DNA from: Gnetum montanum
Taxonomy: Eukaryota; Streptophyta; Gnetopsida; Gnetales; Gnetaceae
Length of the DNA stretch: 64,000 bases
Assembly: GCA_015680685.1 (NCBI GenBank)
Contig: MNCI01033329.1
Coordinates: 195,731 to 259,730 of the forward strand
Reading direction: 5' to 3'
The notes beneath the pieces are model-generated. The model ran no database searches and was not told where the DNA came from. It was given only the letters and a program-made list of their open reading frames with translations. Below are positions 47,761 to 58,865 of the stretch, one piece after another; the stretch's first letter is position 1; each line of letters opens with the position of its first letter. The position numbers and the translations under genes were made by a program.

Positions 47761-48649
47761 TTTATTAAGACATACATGAGCTATTGAAACTCCTAGTACT
47801 AGTTTAAGGATTTCTTATAAACTAATAAGCTTCTTTTCAAGGGCAGTAGGTAAGTATGTATTGCAAGGAAGCAAGGTACTTTAAGACATAGTAGAAGAAC
47901 TAGGTGCCCATGCTGAGTCTGCTAAATCCTCAAATCCACATCCTATGGACTCACACATTCCCTCATAAGGATCATAACCAAAGGATGATCTTGTCTTTCG
48001 CTCCAAGCTTTGGAGATGTAGTAACTCCAAAAGGTCATGAGTGAAGTGCAGAGTTTCAATGTCCTGCTTTGTATAGCCTTTCTTTATTTTAGGTAGTTTG
48101 TATACCAATAGCCTATATCTCTAATGCTCCACACATTCCTCTTGTTTTTGCATCATGAACTCTTCCATTTCATTTCTAAATCTTTCTTAGGTATTTCATT
48201 CTTCTCTTCTTCTTTCATACTTGATTTTATCTTGAATGCTCATCAATGCTTCATTCTTCTTTGTCTTTGCTCTTCTCAACTCTACTCCTGGCTCTCTAAA
48301 ATCCTTTTGACTCATCTGAAATCCCTTATGAATATCTATAGCTATGTTGTGTTCTAAGTTGTTTATTCTTGTTATGTGTTCTATGCTATTTCTTGTGTTT
48401 TAGACTCAATTTGTGTGTTAAGGGGAAGATTTATTTGCATGATATGATGTGGGATATGAGTATGTATGAGCTATTTTGTCAAGTATATGAGTTATTTTAT
48501 CAGGTGTATGAGTATGTATGCATATGAATGTTTTATTAATCTACATGGATAATATGTTGTCATGCACATAGATGTGTTTCATGTTGACATGCATGCATAC
48601 TCATGCTAATGATGATAGATTGCAAATTATACATCCATGCATCTAACTA
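47761..48649 (+). other. Copia region after RNase H (copy 2) and short unique stretch
   Basis: 47761-48515 is the reverse complement of 30080-30930. No LTR follows here, unlike copy 1, so the composite is truncated at about 48515. 48516-48649 shows nothing recognisable. Confidence 0.55.
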
Positions 48650-51400
48650 ACCTACAAGGTCGTTCGACTATCATCCTCCCACAATCACAATTGAAAGGCA
48701 CCAAAACCTTTCATAAGGGAACAATTGCTTGTAATTTGATGTTTTCGAGAGGAAGATGGTCATCTAGAAGGTAGAAGATCAATTAGAAGGCATTAAGACC
48801 TTTCGAAAGAGAATAATTTCTTGGAGATCATGGCTTCTGGAAGGTAGAGGGTCATCCAGTAGCAAGCTATACGTAAAATATGAGCATGTGCTACTATCAC
48901 CCTACCATAATCCCTAATATAAGGCACTCAAAACTTCTAGTAGGGAATACCTACTTAGAGATTGTCACTTCCAAAAGGTAGAGGATCATCTAGTTGTAAA
49001 TTGTAGTTAAATTGCAAGGTGGTATGACTAGCACCCTCTTATAGTGCCAACTTGAAGGCACCAAATCCTTCTATTAGGTAAAAATTAATTATAATTTGAT
49101 GCAACTAGAAGGAAGAGAGTCAATCATAAGGTCAAATATAATCAAGAGGGCATTAAGATCTTCTAGAAGGGAAGAATTGCTTGAAGATCATGGGTTTTGA
49201 ATGGCAGAGGGTTAACCAAATGAAAGGTCTTGGCAAATTGCAAGCATCTACTATTAGCACCTTGTCGTAGTCCCTACCAAAAGGCACTCAAACAATCCAA
49301 TAGGAAATAATTCCTCAAAGATTGTGGCAATTGAAAGGCATAGGATCATCCATTTGCAAACTATAGCTAAACTACAGGGTGGTTCAACTAGCACCCATCT
49401 AGAATCACAATTGAAAGGTATTGAAATCTTCTAGAAGGAAATAGATGCTTATAATTTGATGCAATCGGAAGGAAAATGATGACCCAAAAGGTGGAAGATC
49501 AACTAAGAGACATTAATACCTTCTGGTAGGAAAGAATTAGTTGAAAATTTTGTCTTCTAGAAGGTAGAGGATCATCCAATAGCAAGGTATAGGTAAACTG
49601 TGAGCACATGGTACTAGCACCCTAATGTAGTCCCTACCAAAAGGCACTCAAACTTTCTATTATGAAAAAATTGCTCAAAAATTGTGGCCTTTAGAAGGCA
49701 AAGGATATTTCAATGGAAAACTATATCTAAACTATGAGGTGGTGTGACTTGCATCCACTTGCAATCTCAACTGGGAGGCACCAAAACCTTCTAGTAGGGA
49801 ATAATTACTTGTAATATGATGCAATCAGAAGGGAGAGGATCATCTAAAATGTCAAAGATCATCTAAAAGGCATTAATATCTTCCAAAAGGAAAAAATTTC
49901 TTGGAGATCATGGCTTCCAAATGGCATAGGATTAACTACAAACATGGTATAGTTAAACTAGAAGAATGTGTTACCAGTACTCTACTGCAATTCCTACTAG
50001 AAGGCACTAAAACCTTCCTATGGGGAGAAATTGCTTAGATATTGTGGCTTATAAAAGAAAAATGATCTTGAGGTTACAAACTATATCTAAACTATGGGGT
50101 GGTATTACTAGCATCCCCCTACAATTAGAACCAAAAGGCACCAAGACCTTCTGGAAGGGAATGATTGCTTGTAATTTGATGCAACCAATAGGAAGATGGT
50201 TATCTAAAAGGATAAAGATAAATTGAAAGGTTTTAAGATCTTTTGAAAGGGAATAATTTATCAAGAATTTTGTCTTTTGAAAAGCAAATTTTAGCTAAAC
50301 TATGAGATGATGCAACTAGCATCCTCCTGCAATCACAACTAGAAGGTAGTGAAACCTTTCAATCAGGAACAATTACTTGTAATTTGCTACAACTAGAAGG
50401 GAGAGGGTCATTCGAAAGGCCAAAGATCAACCAAAAGGCATTAATATCTTATGAAATGGAAGCTTAAAGATCATGGATTCTAGATGGAAAAGGGTCAACT
50501 AGCAACATGGTATAGGTAAACTGTAATCACATGCTACTAGCATCCTACTATAGTCCCTACCAGAAGGCACTCAAACCTTTTAGTAGGAAACAATTTCTTA
50601 GAGATTGTGGCTTTCAAAAGGGATATCTTCATCGAGTTACAAACTATATCTAAACTATAGGATGGTGCGACTAGCACCCTCCGCTAGTCCCAACCAAAAG
50701 GTACAAAGACCTTCTAAAAGAAAATAATTGCTTGTAATTTGATGCAACTGGAAGGAAGATGGTCATTTGAAAGGCTGAAAATCAATTGAAAGGCTTTAAG
50801 ACCTTCCCAAAGGAAACAATTGCTCATAGATTATGGCTTCCAGAAGGAAAAGGGTCATCTAGTTACAAACTATAGCTAAACTGTAGGGTGGTGCAACTAG
50901 CATCCTTCTGCAGTCCCAACCAGACCAAAACCTTCCCATAGTGAATAGTTGCTTGTACTTTATTGTAACTAGAAGGAAGAGGATCATCTAGAATTCCAAA
51001 GATCAAGTAGAAGACATTAAGAGCTTCTAGAATGAAAGAATTGGTTGGAGATTGTGACTTCTAGAAGGAAAAGAATCATCCAGTAGCAAGGTATAGGAAA
51101 ATTGCAAGCCCCTACTACTAACATGCTCCTACAGTCCATACCAAAAGGCACTCAAACCTTCTAGCAAGGAAAAATTTATCAAGGATCATGGCTACTAGAA
51201 GGAAGAGGGTCATTAAAAAGGCTAAAGATCATCTGAAAGGCATTAAGACCTTCCTATTGAGAATAATTTCTTAGAGATTGTGGCTTCTAGAAGGTAGAGG
51301 AGCAACCACTAGGAAGGTCTAGTGCACAATAGCATCCTTCAAAAGATATAGAATCATCTAGAATGTATTCAAACCTTTTGGTAGGGAATAATTACATAAA
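48650..51400. repeat. Higher-order tandem array, 360-bp period
   Basis: A satellite-like array of about 2.75 kb. The anchor GTAATTTGAT or a variant recurs at 48731, 49091, 49451, 49811 and 50171 (exactly 360 apart each time), then 50379, 50734 and 50954 (208, 355 and 220). One 360-bp unit consists of three related monomers of about 91, 135 and 134 bp, each starting near AAGGCA and containing a CCTTCTAG-TAGGGAA-like phrase, then GAAGG(T)AGAGGATCATC. Copies are strongly diverged yet keep length. The shorter intervals fit loss of one or more monomers. No coding potential. Confidence 0.9.
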
Positions 51401-51507
51401 TACTTTACCTGAATTGGACTTCTAAAATGTTTTGTGCTTTTTAGTAGGCCAAAATACAAGAAGTTTTCATCTTCTACCTAAACCCTAAATCTTAAATCCT
51501 AAAGTAA

Positions 51508-51525
51508 TGCTATGGTTTGATACCA
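51508..51525 (-). promoter_or_regulatory. Possible primer-binding site, minus strand
   Basis: The minus strand reads TGGTATCAAACCATAGCA, 10 of 12 matches to the initiator tRNA-Met primer site at its start. It lies one base from TGTAACAC on the plus strand, a plausible inverted LTR end. Confidence 0.45.
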
Positions 51526-51526
51526 A

Positions 51527-52060
51527 TGTAACACAATGTTTAAATTTACATCTAACAATAAATCATAAATGAAAATTACATAGTATGTCTAATAATAAAC
51601 ATGAAAACTTTTATGATTCCTATTATCCTTCTTAGGTTTCCTAGTTATCATCCTTAACCTTCATGTAATGACTATTCATAAATCTTCCAATTAAATACTA
51701 AGTTTACAACACAAGTGATGGTATCCCAAGAGATTTCTATGCCTTGGTTGGTTATTTTTTAGTCTTGGCTTTTATATGTTCTTAGTTGTTTTAATTTATC
51801 AAACATAAAAACTTTTACAATTCCTAATATCATACTAAGGTTTCCAACTCATCATACCTAACTATCATTTAATGACTATTCATAACTTTTAAAATTAAAT
51901 TCTAAGTTTGTAATAGAAGAGTTGGTATCCCAAGAGGTTATTCTACCTTAGGTGTTAATTTATATTTTTTGTTGCTATACATTAGGGTATTTTTTTTAAT
52001 GTGCTATGGTTACTATGTGGTAATCCTACTTGCAACATATTGTAGTTCATGTACTAAAGT
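51527..52060 (-). repeat. Putative LTR with 205-bp tandem repeat
   Basis: Starts TGTAACACAATG beside the primer-like site. It contains two diverged copies, 205 bp apart (about 51598 and 51803), sharing AACAT(A/G)AAAACTTTTA, TAATGACTATTCATAA and TGGTATCCCAAGAG. The outer boundary is not clear, and a mere tandem repeat is the alternative. Confidence 0.45.
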
Positions 52061-52429
52061 CTCCTAGAAGGTGTTGTGCCTTCGGGTAGGGGTAAATTTC
52101 AAGCATTTTTGGGCTTCAAAATGGTCAAACTATATTCTAGCTAAAAATGCATGTGATTGCCACTCTTAGTAGCTTGCACTTTCTGCAATGTAGGATGGTG
52201 CTCCTCATAGACTCTCGCAACATGCAAAACAAACTATGAGTAGCAATTGAAAAATGCAATACACATTATTATATTTAAAGTGTGACTTGCAGTTTGCTAT
52301 AAAATGCAATTTGGAACACCTCACATTGCGACATAACATGTAAAAACATAAAAATGAATTTTCTTTACCATTATTTTCACTTTCAATTTCACTTTTTTGT
52401 AGTAGACATTAGGCAAGTAGTAGCATCAT
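52061..52429. other. Non-coding sequence
   Basis: Nothing recognised. It contains repeated phrases around TGCAATTTGG and GCAATACAC. Confidence 0.4.
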
Positions 52430-53790
52430 AGAAGGTCATGGATCAAGGCAATGAAGATAATAGAAAAGTATTTCATTCCAAAGAATTAAATTCCAAATAT
52501 TTGATGTTGACTATGTCCAAGTCATGGAAAAGGAACAGGAATTTGTTGTGTGAAGTTAGAATAGTTTGATGCTAAACACTTGGTATAGGATCTAAAAGGT
52601 GTTTTCCTTTAGTATATCTTGTGACTATAAATGGTATTTCCTTGGTCAATTTTGCAAACAATTGATGAAAGTTCTTATTAGGGTGAAGGATTTTCCTAAT
52701 GCATTTAAGTTCTTCTTCCAAGATGAGTTTTATGATTCACGTGTTCCTATGGAACTAAATTCATTCAAGTCACATTAATTCCCTTATGAGGAATATGCTT
52801 TAGAACTTGGAATGAAACTAGAGACATTAGGATCAACTAGCCAGAGGTCTGTAACAAAAGAGGTGGACATGGAGAAGAAAATAGACCAAAAGATGAAGGT
52901 GGACAAAGGTAAAGTAGAATCACAATGGTAGAAAAAAATTCTTGAGCTTGAAAACATATTAACAAAATTTGCAAAGATATTACCTACAAAAAAGGATTGT
53001 ATTTTAGAAATAGAAACACATGTGGAATTGTTGGAATTGAAGTTCATCTACGATGATTATGCATCTATGCAACAAGCTCTCCTTTTCACTCAAGCCTTCA
53101 CAAGGTAATAAACCTTTACATGTTATACCTTATTTTTATTATTTATGATTGATAATAAACATTTTCCTTACAGTTGTGAAGTTTGTTGCCCTACCAAAAG
53201 CCATAAAAGCATGCTTTAGGTTTCTCATGGAAAATTACACATACTTGATCTACCAATGCAACAATGCTAAACCACAAGGCCATGATGCTCAGTCTTTGCT
53301 AACATGCAGAGTATATATCTTATATCCATTTCTTCCAAATGAAAAGTTAACTACAAAAATGAAATAAATTGTACACTATGGAAAATCATAAATTAAGCTA
53401 AAATAAATGTGTATTTCTTGCGTAATTGAAGTGGGTAGAATAGGAAAAATCATTCATGAATGAGGTAGACTGAGTGGCAAGAGGACCTATGCTTGAATTA
53501 GTGGAGTATTTAGAGAATGGAAGTGCTAGCATTGCCCTATGGCCACTCTTTGTCATTGGTGCCTTGTTAGAGTATGGTGAGGTGACTCAAATTCTATTTT
53601 TGGTTTTCTACAATTACATTGTACTAAAATTTGAAGGGGAAGCCATTATGAAAGTTGAAGGATCAATCATTACAAAAGTTGAAGGGTTGGCTATTATAGA
53701 AGTTGAAGGGTCAACTGTTATAGAAGTTGTAGGGTCCACTATTATAGAACTTGAAGGGATGTTATTTTCTCTCTCTTTTATGTAGACACC
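52430..53790 (+). pseudogene. Unrecognised gene-like region, possibly spliced
   Basis: I do not recognise the family. A plus-strand frame over 52700-53105 encodes, with one or two stops, an acidic and lysine-rich segment likely to be helical (FPYEEYALELGMKLETLG, EVDMEKKIDQKMKVDKGK, LTKFAKILPTKKDCILEIE) ending FTQAFTR. A GTAATAAAC donor-like site follows at 53106 and a TTTTCCTTACAG acceptor-like site ends at 53173. After it, FVALPKAIKACFRFLMENYT and LIYQCNNAKPQGHDAQS read open in 53149-53367. A third frame (53474-53785) has MLELVEYLENGSASIALWPL and ends in 8-residue repeats. It may be a decayed host gene or a transposon gene; function unknown. Confidence 0.4.
53638..53760 (+). repeat. 24-bp coding minisatellite (8-residue repeats)
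   Basis: Five copies of a 24-base unit (ATTATAGAAGTTGAAGGGTC type) keep the frame and encode units such as AIIEVEGS, IITKVEGL, TVIEVVGS and TIIELEGM. Alternating hydrophobic and charged residues suggest a repetitive beta or coiled segment if translated. Confidence 0.8.
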
Positions 53791-53885
53791 CTTTGCACTC
53801 CCCTATAAAAAAAGAAGTTGCATGAATCACTATTGGGGAAGAAGCCAGATCATATCAACAAAAAGTAAGTTTCTTGTTTAAAGGA

Positions 53886-54480
53886 GTTCATTAGGACTTT
53901 GTGGCATGTTTTGGAAGAACTTGATGTTGCCTATGATCAACCACAATGAGATAGCCGAGTTAGTGATTTTTAGGATATTAGAGTGGCCACTACATTGCAA
54001 AATGGTGATGGAGTTTTGACATGAAGAGCCAATGGTGGCAGAGATAGAGGAGACCTTTTTTAGAAGTTTGAAGATCTATTCTTTCTAAGGAAATTCACGT
54101 CAAGGTGAAGAAATTGCTTTAGGAACAAGAAGAGCATGTTTCCCATTTGGAGGATTTTGTTAAGACATTGTGGTAGGTTTTGGAATGGCTTGATGTTGGT
54201 TGTGATTAGCCACAATGCAATAGCCAAGTTAGCTATTCCAAGGACATTAAGATGCTTGCTGCATTGCAAAAAAAAGATGGAGTTTTGATGCAAAGATCTA
54301 AGAGTGGTGGAGACAGAGGAGACCTTGTATCAAAGATTAAAGATCTATTTCTTGTAATAGAATTCACTTCAAGATGGAGAAATTACTTTGACAACAAGAA
54401 GAGCAAGTTTTCCATTTGGAGTAGTTTGTTAGGACTTTGCGGCAGGTTCTGGAATGGCTTGATGTTGGTTTTCCATTTAT
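53886..54480. repeat. 269-bp tandem repeat, 2.2 copies
   Basis: Anchors TTAGGACTTTGTGGCATG (53891), TTAAGACATTGTGGTAGG (54160) and TTAGGACTTTGCGGCAGG (54429) are 269 apart. Units share GAACTTGATGTTG or GGCTTGATGTTG, GATGGAGTTTTGA and GGAGACCTT. The third copy is cut off where element A2 begins. Confidence 0.88.
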
Positions 54481-54485
54481 TCATA

Positions 54486-55747
54486 TTTATTTGATAAAAT
54501 GAAGACAAAGGAAAGAATAGATTTTGCAATGAAGTACTTGGAGGGTATCAAATGTTGTAGTGGTGTGCAACAAGTACAAATTACAAAAGTCATGTAAGTG
54601 GGTCCTCCCTAAACTAGGTTCCAACCTATAATGCCCTTGTGTAACCACACCTTAAAATGTCCATAAGCACTAGAAGGGTTAAATGTAATCTATACTGATG
54701 CAACAAAACACACACATGTAGATACCACTATGATGAGGTATGGATTCAATGCTACATAAGACACGAGTCACAAATACATGAACAATGAGATGGGATGAAT
54801 CAGAGAAGGGATTGTAGAGATTGGGACATGAGGTAACTGACTTAGGGCACAATGAATCTTAAGTGTAAGGCATGATTAATGTGTCATTAGCCCATCACTC
54901 TAAAATCAAGACCAAGTTCATTCCTCTAATCAGTGACATTACATTGTTTTATTTCCCAATGATAGACAACAATAAGAACACCATAACAGTAAGGTGTGCG
55001 ATCACTTGGCATTTTGTTCAAGGGAGGAGTGATTCGGAATTGCTTTGCAGAACTTTGATCTTGATCTTTTCTTTTTCTTCTTCTCTTTTTTTCTGGGTGG
55101 CACATTGGCACACTCTTCTTGCTCTTTTTTTTTTCTTTTCTCTTTCTTTACCCTATTTGGCCACTTTGGTACACACTTCTTTTATTTTTTGAATGTTTAA
55201 TCTAGAGAAGCCACCTACCTTCAAGCATGGGTGCATGTCTTTCTAGTGTAACCCCCTAGAATAGCATTGAGTTTCCTTGATTGAGTGCCTTTTGATTACT
55301 CTTACTCCCATTTTTCATTAGATTTGTAATGATCTTAGTACAACCAAGATGCATGATAGCACCTACAGATTTCACCAAAGAGAATCCAAAAGTTCCCTTG
55401 ATGTCACACCCTAGTCATTCCCTCTTAGTCCATTATTTTTCACTTTGGGCATAATGAGCACAAAATTAAATTTAAGTTTCATGATGACAAGAATATCATC
55501 CTACTCAAAGTAGAACCTCTTATTAATAGAATGGTTGGGTGGATGTGGTGGGTTCACTATCCAAATAATTAATCACTTGAGACTTGATAGCATAAAACAA
55601 CACCTCAACCAATGAGCCACATGAGTGTTTTATTTGTAGATGAGATTACTTATAAAAAGATAAAACAATAAATTAAAAGGTAAAAAACTAGAAAACAAAA
55701 AGTTAAAAAATTAAAGAAATAGAAAAATATTTATTAATTCTGTGTTG
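54486..55747 (-). other. A2 post-gag non-coding block
   Basis: Matches 9975-10844 of A1 (AACAAGTACAAATTACAAAA, then GTGGGTCCTCC). A pyrimidine-rich tract lies at about 55055-55175. No enzyme domain. Confidence 0.6.
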
Positions 55748-57750
55748 TTAGAATGGAGGATACCCCCCATAGCTAAACGGTTGAGCATGGCTAGAATTAA
55801 TAAATGGAAGGTGGGGATCCTTGCATGTTGAAACTATTGGAACCTTGTCATACTTACCCCATTGGGGTTCACACACTTGATTAGAGTTGACATAGTGGGG
55901 AAAGTTATAAGATGTGGTTAATTTATAAGGAGTTGACCCACTATGGTACTTGTGACCATGAGATGGTATGCAAGGATCAACATGTCTCCCCATGTGGCAA
56001 TATTCATTAGGCCCCATGGTTGTTGGAGTGTTGATTGTTGGCCCAGATAGAGTAACAGGAGGCATTCAGTTTGAGGAGGTAGATGCATCACAACGTTGAA
56101 CTTGTGCTAAGTTGGAGGATGCAGTGGTTTCAGAACTATGCTATCTCTTTCTACGATCCTACCTAAAGAAAGGACACTTTCAATGTTGTGGAGGGTTCCC
56201 ATTTCTATTTATAGTAGCAGCACAAGTAACATTCGTGGGTTGGTGCTATGGTGTAAAGCCTTCTGGCACAATTGGTGGTGATGTAGAAGAGGGTAAAGTA
56301 TGAGAATATTGAGGTTTAGGAGAAGTGTAGGGCACGTAAGGTGGTGATTTTTTTGGAGGGGACATGGGCGGATAGTACTCAAGAGAATGAAAATGATGAG
56401 GTGAGGTAGAGGATGCTAATCCCATTGGAGAAATAGGGCATTGAACATAATAAGCATTTGGCATTGGGACATACAAAGGGTATGGTCTAGTTGGCGGTGT
56501 CCTCCTCCATGACTGAGGTTTTTGCCACTATGGTTGAACCCAATATTTCTGTACAAAATTTGGATGTAACATTCCTTCCCAATGCTCATGTAAATGTGAC
56601 AAAATTGGACATTGTCCTTTGGGGTGATCATACAGATAGATGTTACATTGATATGTGAAATTGGCAGTTGAGTTCTTATTCTTATTATCTTCTACCCTTT
56701 TTTTCAATTGTTGCATGATGTCCTGTCTTGTTTCTTGATTTTGCATAGTTCTTTCTATAATAATGTTGGCATATTCTCCACATCTCTCATGTACCCAATC
56801 CATCTTCTTATTCATCTTTGCCTCTATTTCATCTAGTGATTGTAGGATTGGCAAAGATGATTCCACCTCCTTGAAGTGAGTTGATTTCTCCTCTTCATGA
56901 TCATGGACCCTAGTTAAGTTGATATTTTGTCCTATTGAGAACTTTTAGCATTCTCCCATTTGGCTATTTCTTCTTCTTCTTTTGCTACCTGCTTACTAAG
57001 CTCTTGGAATTGATGGGTTCATAGCTCATATATTTGACCTCAGGCATACATCCCTAGGATATCCCTTGTTTCATTACAAAGCCCATCTATGATATGGTAC
57101 ATTAGCCTTTCCTCGGAGAAGCCATGGCCTGGGAAGTTTTTTAATAGTGAATAATACCTTTCTAAGGCCATGTCCAAGGGTTCATGTTGCACTTGTTTCC
57201 ATTCTTGGATTTTTCTCCTCAAGGCTGACACTCTCACATAGGTTTGATATCTTTCATTGAAGAGTTCTACCATTGTCAGCCAATGTTGAATTGATTTTTG
57301 TTTTAATGACCTATACCATACTTTTGCTTGGCCAACGAGTGTCAGAGGAAAGAGCTTAAGTTTTTTCGATCCATTATCAATGTCATTCTATGCACAGGCA
57401 TCATGGAAGGCTTGTAGATGATTTTGGGGATCTAAATCATAGCCTCCTGAAAACTTAGGAAAGTTTTTTAAGTCAAGCCTGGGTAGACGGCTTTCCTTAC
57501 GATGCCTACGGGGTATTCAAATAGCCTCTTGTATTTCCATTAAGCTTGTAGTGGCCAGTAGGGGTTCATCATCACTAGGTATGTTATGCAATTGTGATTT
57601 GGAACAATGTTGTTTGTGTTGATGCTCATAAGAGACCCCTACATCAAATTGGGTACTCCAAACTTCATCTTCATTATCATATAATTTGTTGGTTCTCTAA
57701 TGAGTTGCCCTACTAGTTGTTGCGTTGTCATAGTCTTGTGAGGGAGACAT
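55748..57750 (-). pseudogene. A2 gag pseudogene
   Basis: The start at 57750 is equivalent to the A1 start (12902). The Gag core at 57040-57273 has MVELFNERYQTYVRVSALR, WKQVQHEPLDMALERYYSLL and LMYHIIDGLCNETRDILGMY. The stretch 56528-56866 has FTYQCNIYLYDHPKGQCPIL, the reduced knuckle, and HLHEHWEGMLHPNFVQKYW. The Pro/Tyr-rich tail is at 56246-56476 and 55748-56065 (SHAQPFSYGGYPPF). It is broken into several frames. Confidence 0.84.
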
Positions 57751-57868
57751 TGTTGTGAACCGTGTGTGACTTAACTGAATTGAATTTAATTTCTTTTCTA
57801 AAGGATATATCATTAATACTTGTTATAGTGATCTTGTATAATATAACTAATCTAGATAACTAGCACCA

Positions 57869-57886
57869 TCCTTGGCAACAATGCCA
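57869..57886 (-). promoter_or_regulatory. A2 primer-binding site (tRNA-Asp type, decayed)
   Basis: The minus strand reads TGGCATTGTTGCCAAGGA, 13 of 18 matches to the tRNA-Asp complement. All five changes are transitions. Confidence 0.82.
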
Positions 57887-57887
57887 A

Positions 57888-58055
57888 TAATGAGTTGCAA
57901 GATACCCCTACACTCAACCATACGAATACGAGCATTCACGCACGATCCGGTCAAACTCCATGGATAGGCTAGTTGTGGTATCTAGATAGTTACACGTTGA
58001 ATGTAGTTTGTTGTCTTCCCACCTAGACTAGTATTTGCTTTGTCTTCCCACCAAG
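57888..58055 (-). repeat. A2 LTR fragment, broken by element C
   Basis: Starts TAATGAGTTGC (a mutated TGATGAG) and follows A1 LTR sequence to GTATTTGCTTTG (58042). A short repeat TCTTCCCACC (58043-58052, copied from 58014-58023) comes next, then element C at 58056. Confidence 0.85.
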
Positions 58056-58865
58056 TGATGAGTGACAAGTTACCCCTACCCTAAACCATACGAATACGAG
58101 CGTTTTCATGCACAATCTAGTCAAACTCTGTAGACTAAGTGCCTACACACCTCATGGAACACTTAAGGTTAATCATTCATTGTCTTCCCAGACTTGTATT
58201 TGTCACGGTTGTATGGTTAAGTAAGTCTAAGGTTTTTGATTTTTATATCTTTTCTGTATTATCTCCTATGCTAATGAGGTGAAGGATGAAGAGACTAATT
58301 AACTACTTTAACTAACTAACTAAGCCTTAATTAACCTAGCATCAGCATCCATTCCCACTTACCGTTCACACCCTAAACCAATGCAACCTTGGTTACCAAA
58401 CGCTAGACGTTATTGGGATCACCAAGAGTAACGCACGTGCTCGAAGCGATCATACTAAGGCACTTAACTAGGAGAGAAGGGTTGAGAGAGATTTAATTAA
58501 CTAATAAAGAAATTAAATGATAAAAAGTAAATAACAATAAATAAAATCCTATTTAGCCTATTTCATGCACTGCAAGGTTTATCCAAGGACTTCGTCTTTA
58601 TTTCCGTACACAAACTTGTGTTCAAGTACAATATTTGCTCAAATAAAGATTCGTTCACTTTGGAGTTCCTACTGTGGGCACATGAAAATTATTCTATCTC
58701 TAGAGAGGTAAAACTACCAGATTTTCGCTATGATCTAGGCCTAGAATGAGAAACAAGGGAGAGCTGCCTCTTATTTATAGACTTGGCGGCGCACCACGAT
58801 ATTGTGTGGGATGCGATATCATGGCGGCCGCGATATCATGGCACATGCGATATCACGTCCCATCA
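58056..58865 (-). repeat. C LTR (3' LTR)
   Basis: Starts TGATGAGTGACAAG and ends CGTCCCATCA. The minus-strand TATA box CTATAAATAAG lies at about 58770-58781. U3 has GATATC/GATATT motifs at about 58798-58855, including GCGGCCGCGATATC. The minus-strand CATGGAGGTA next to it is the polypurine tract. Confidence 0.9.

Larger units (their letters stand above)
54486..58055 (-). mobile_element. Ty3/gypsy element A2, truncated
   Basis: Collinear with A1 from about 9975 to 13200. It has post-gag non-coding sequence (54486-55747), a gag pseudogene, a primer site and the first 168 bp of the LTR. The 3' LTR side is missing; homology begins abruptly at about 54486 next to the 269-bp repeat. The other end is cut by insertion of element C at 58056. 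A2 retains about 313 bp (54980-55293) that A1 lacks at its isolated n. Confidence 0.88.

Noticed and set aside
51480-51503. Telomere-like CCCTAAA words near the satellite array
   Set aside because: One CCCTAAA plus imperfect copies only; common by chance in AT-rich plant DNA.
53149-53367. Stand-alone small gene starting at the first ATG
   Set aside because: The ATG lies in what looks like an intron before an acceptor site; it is better read as part of the larger gene-like region.
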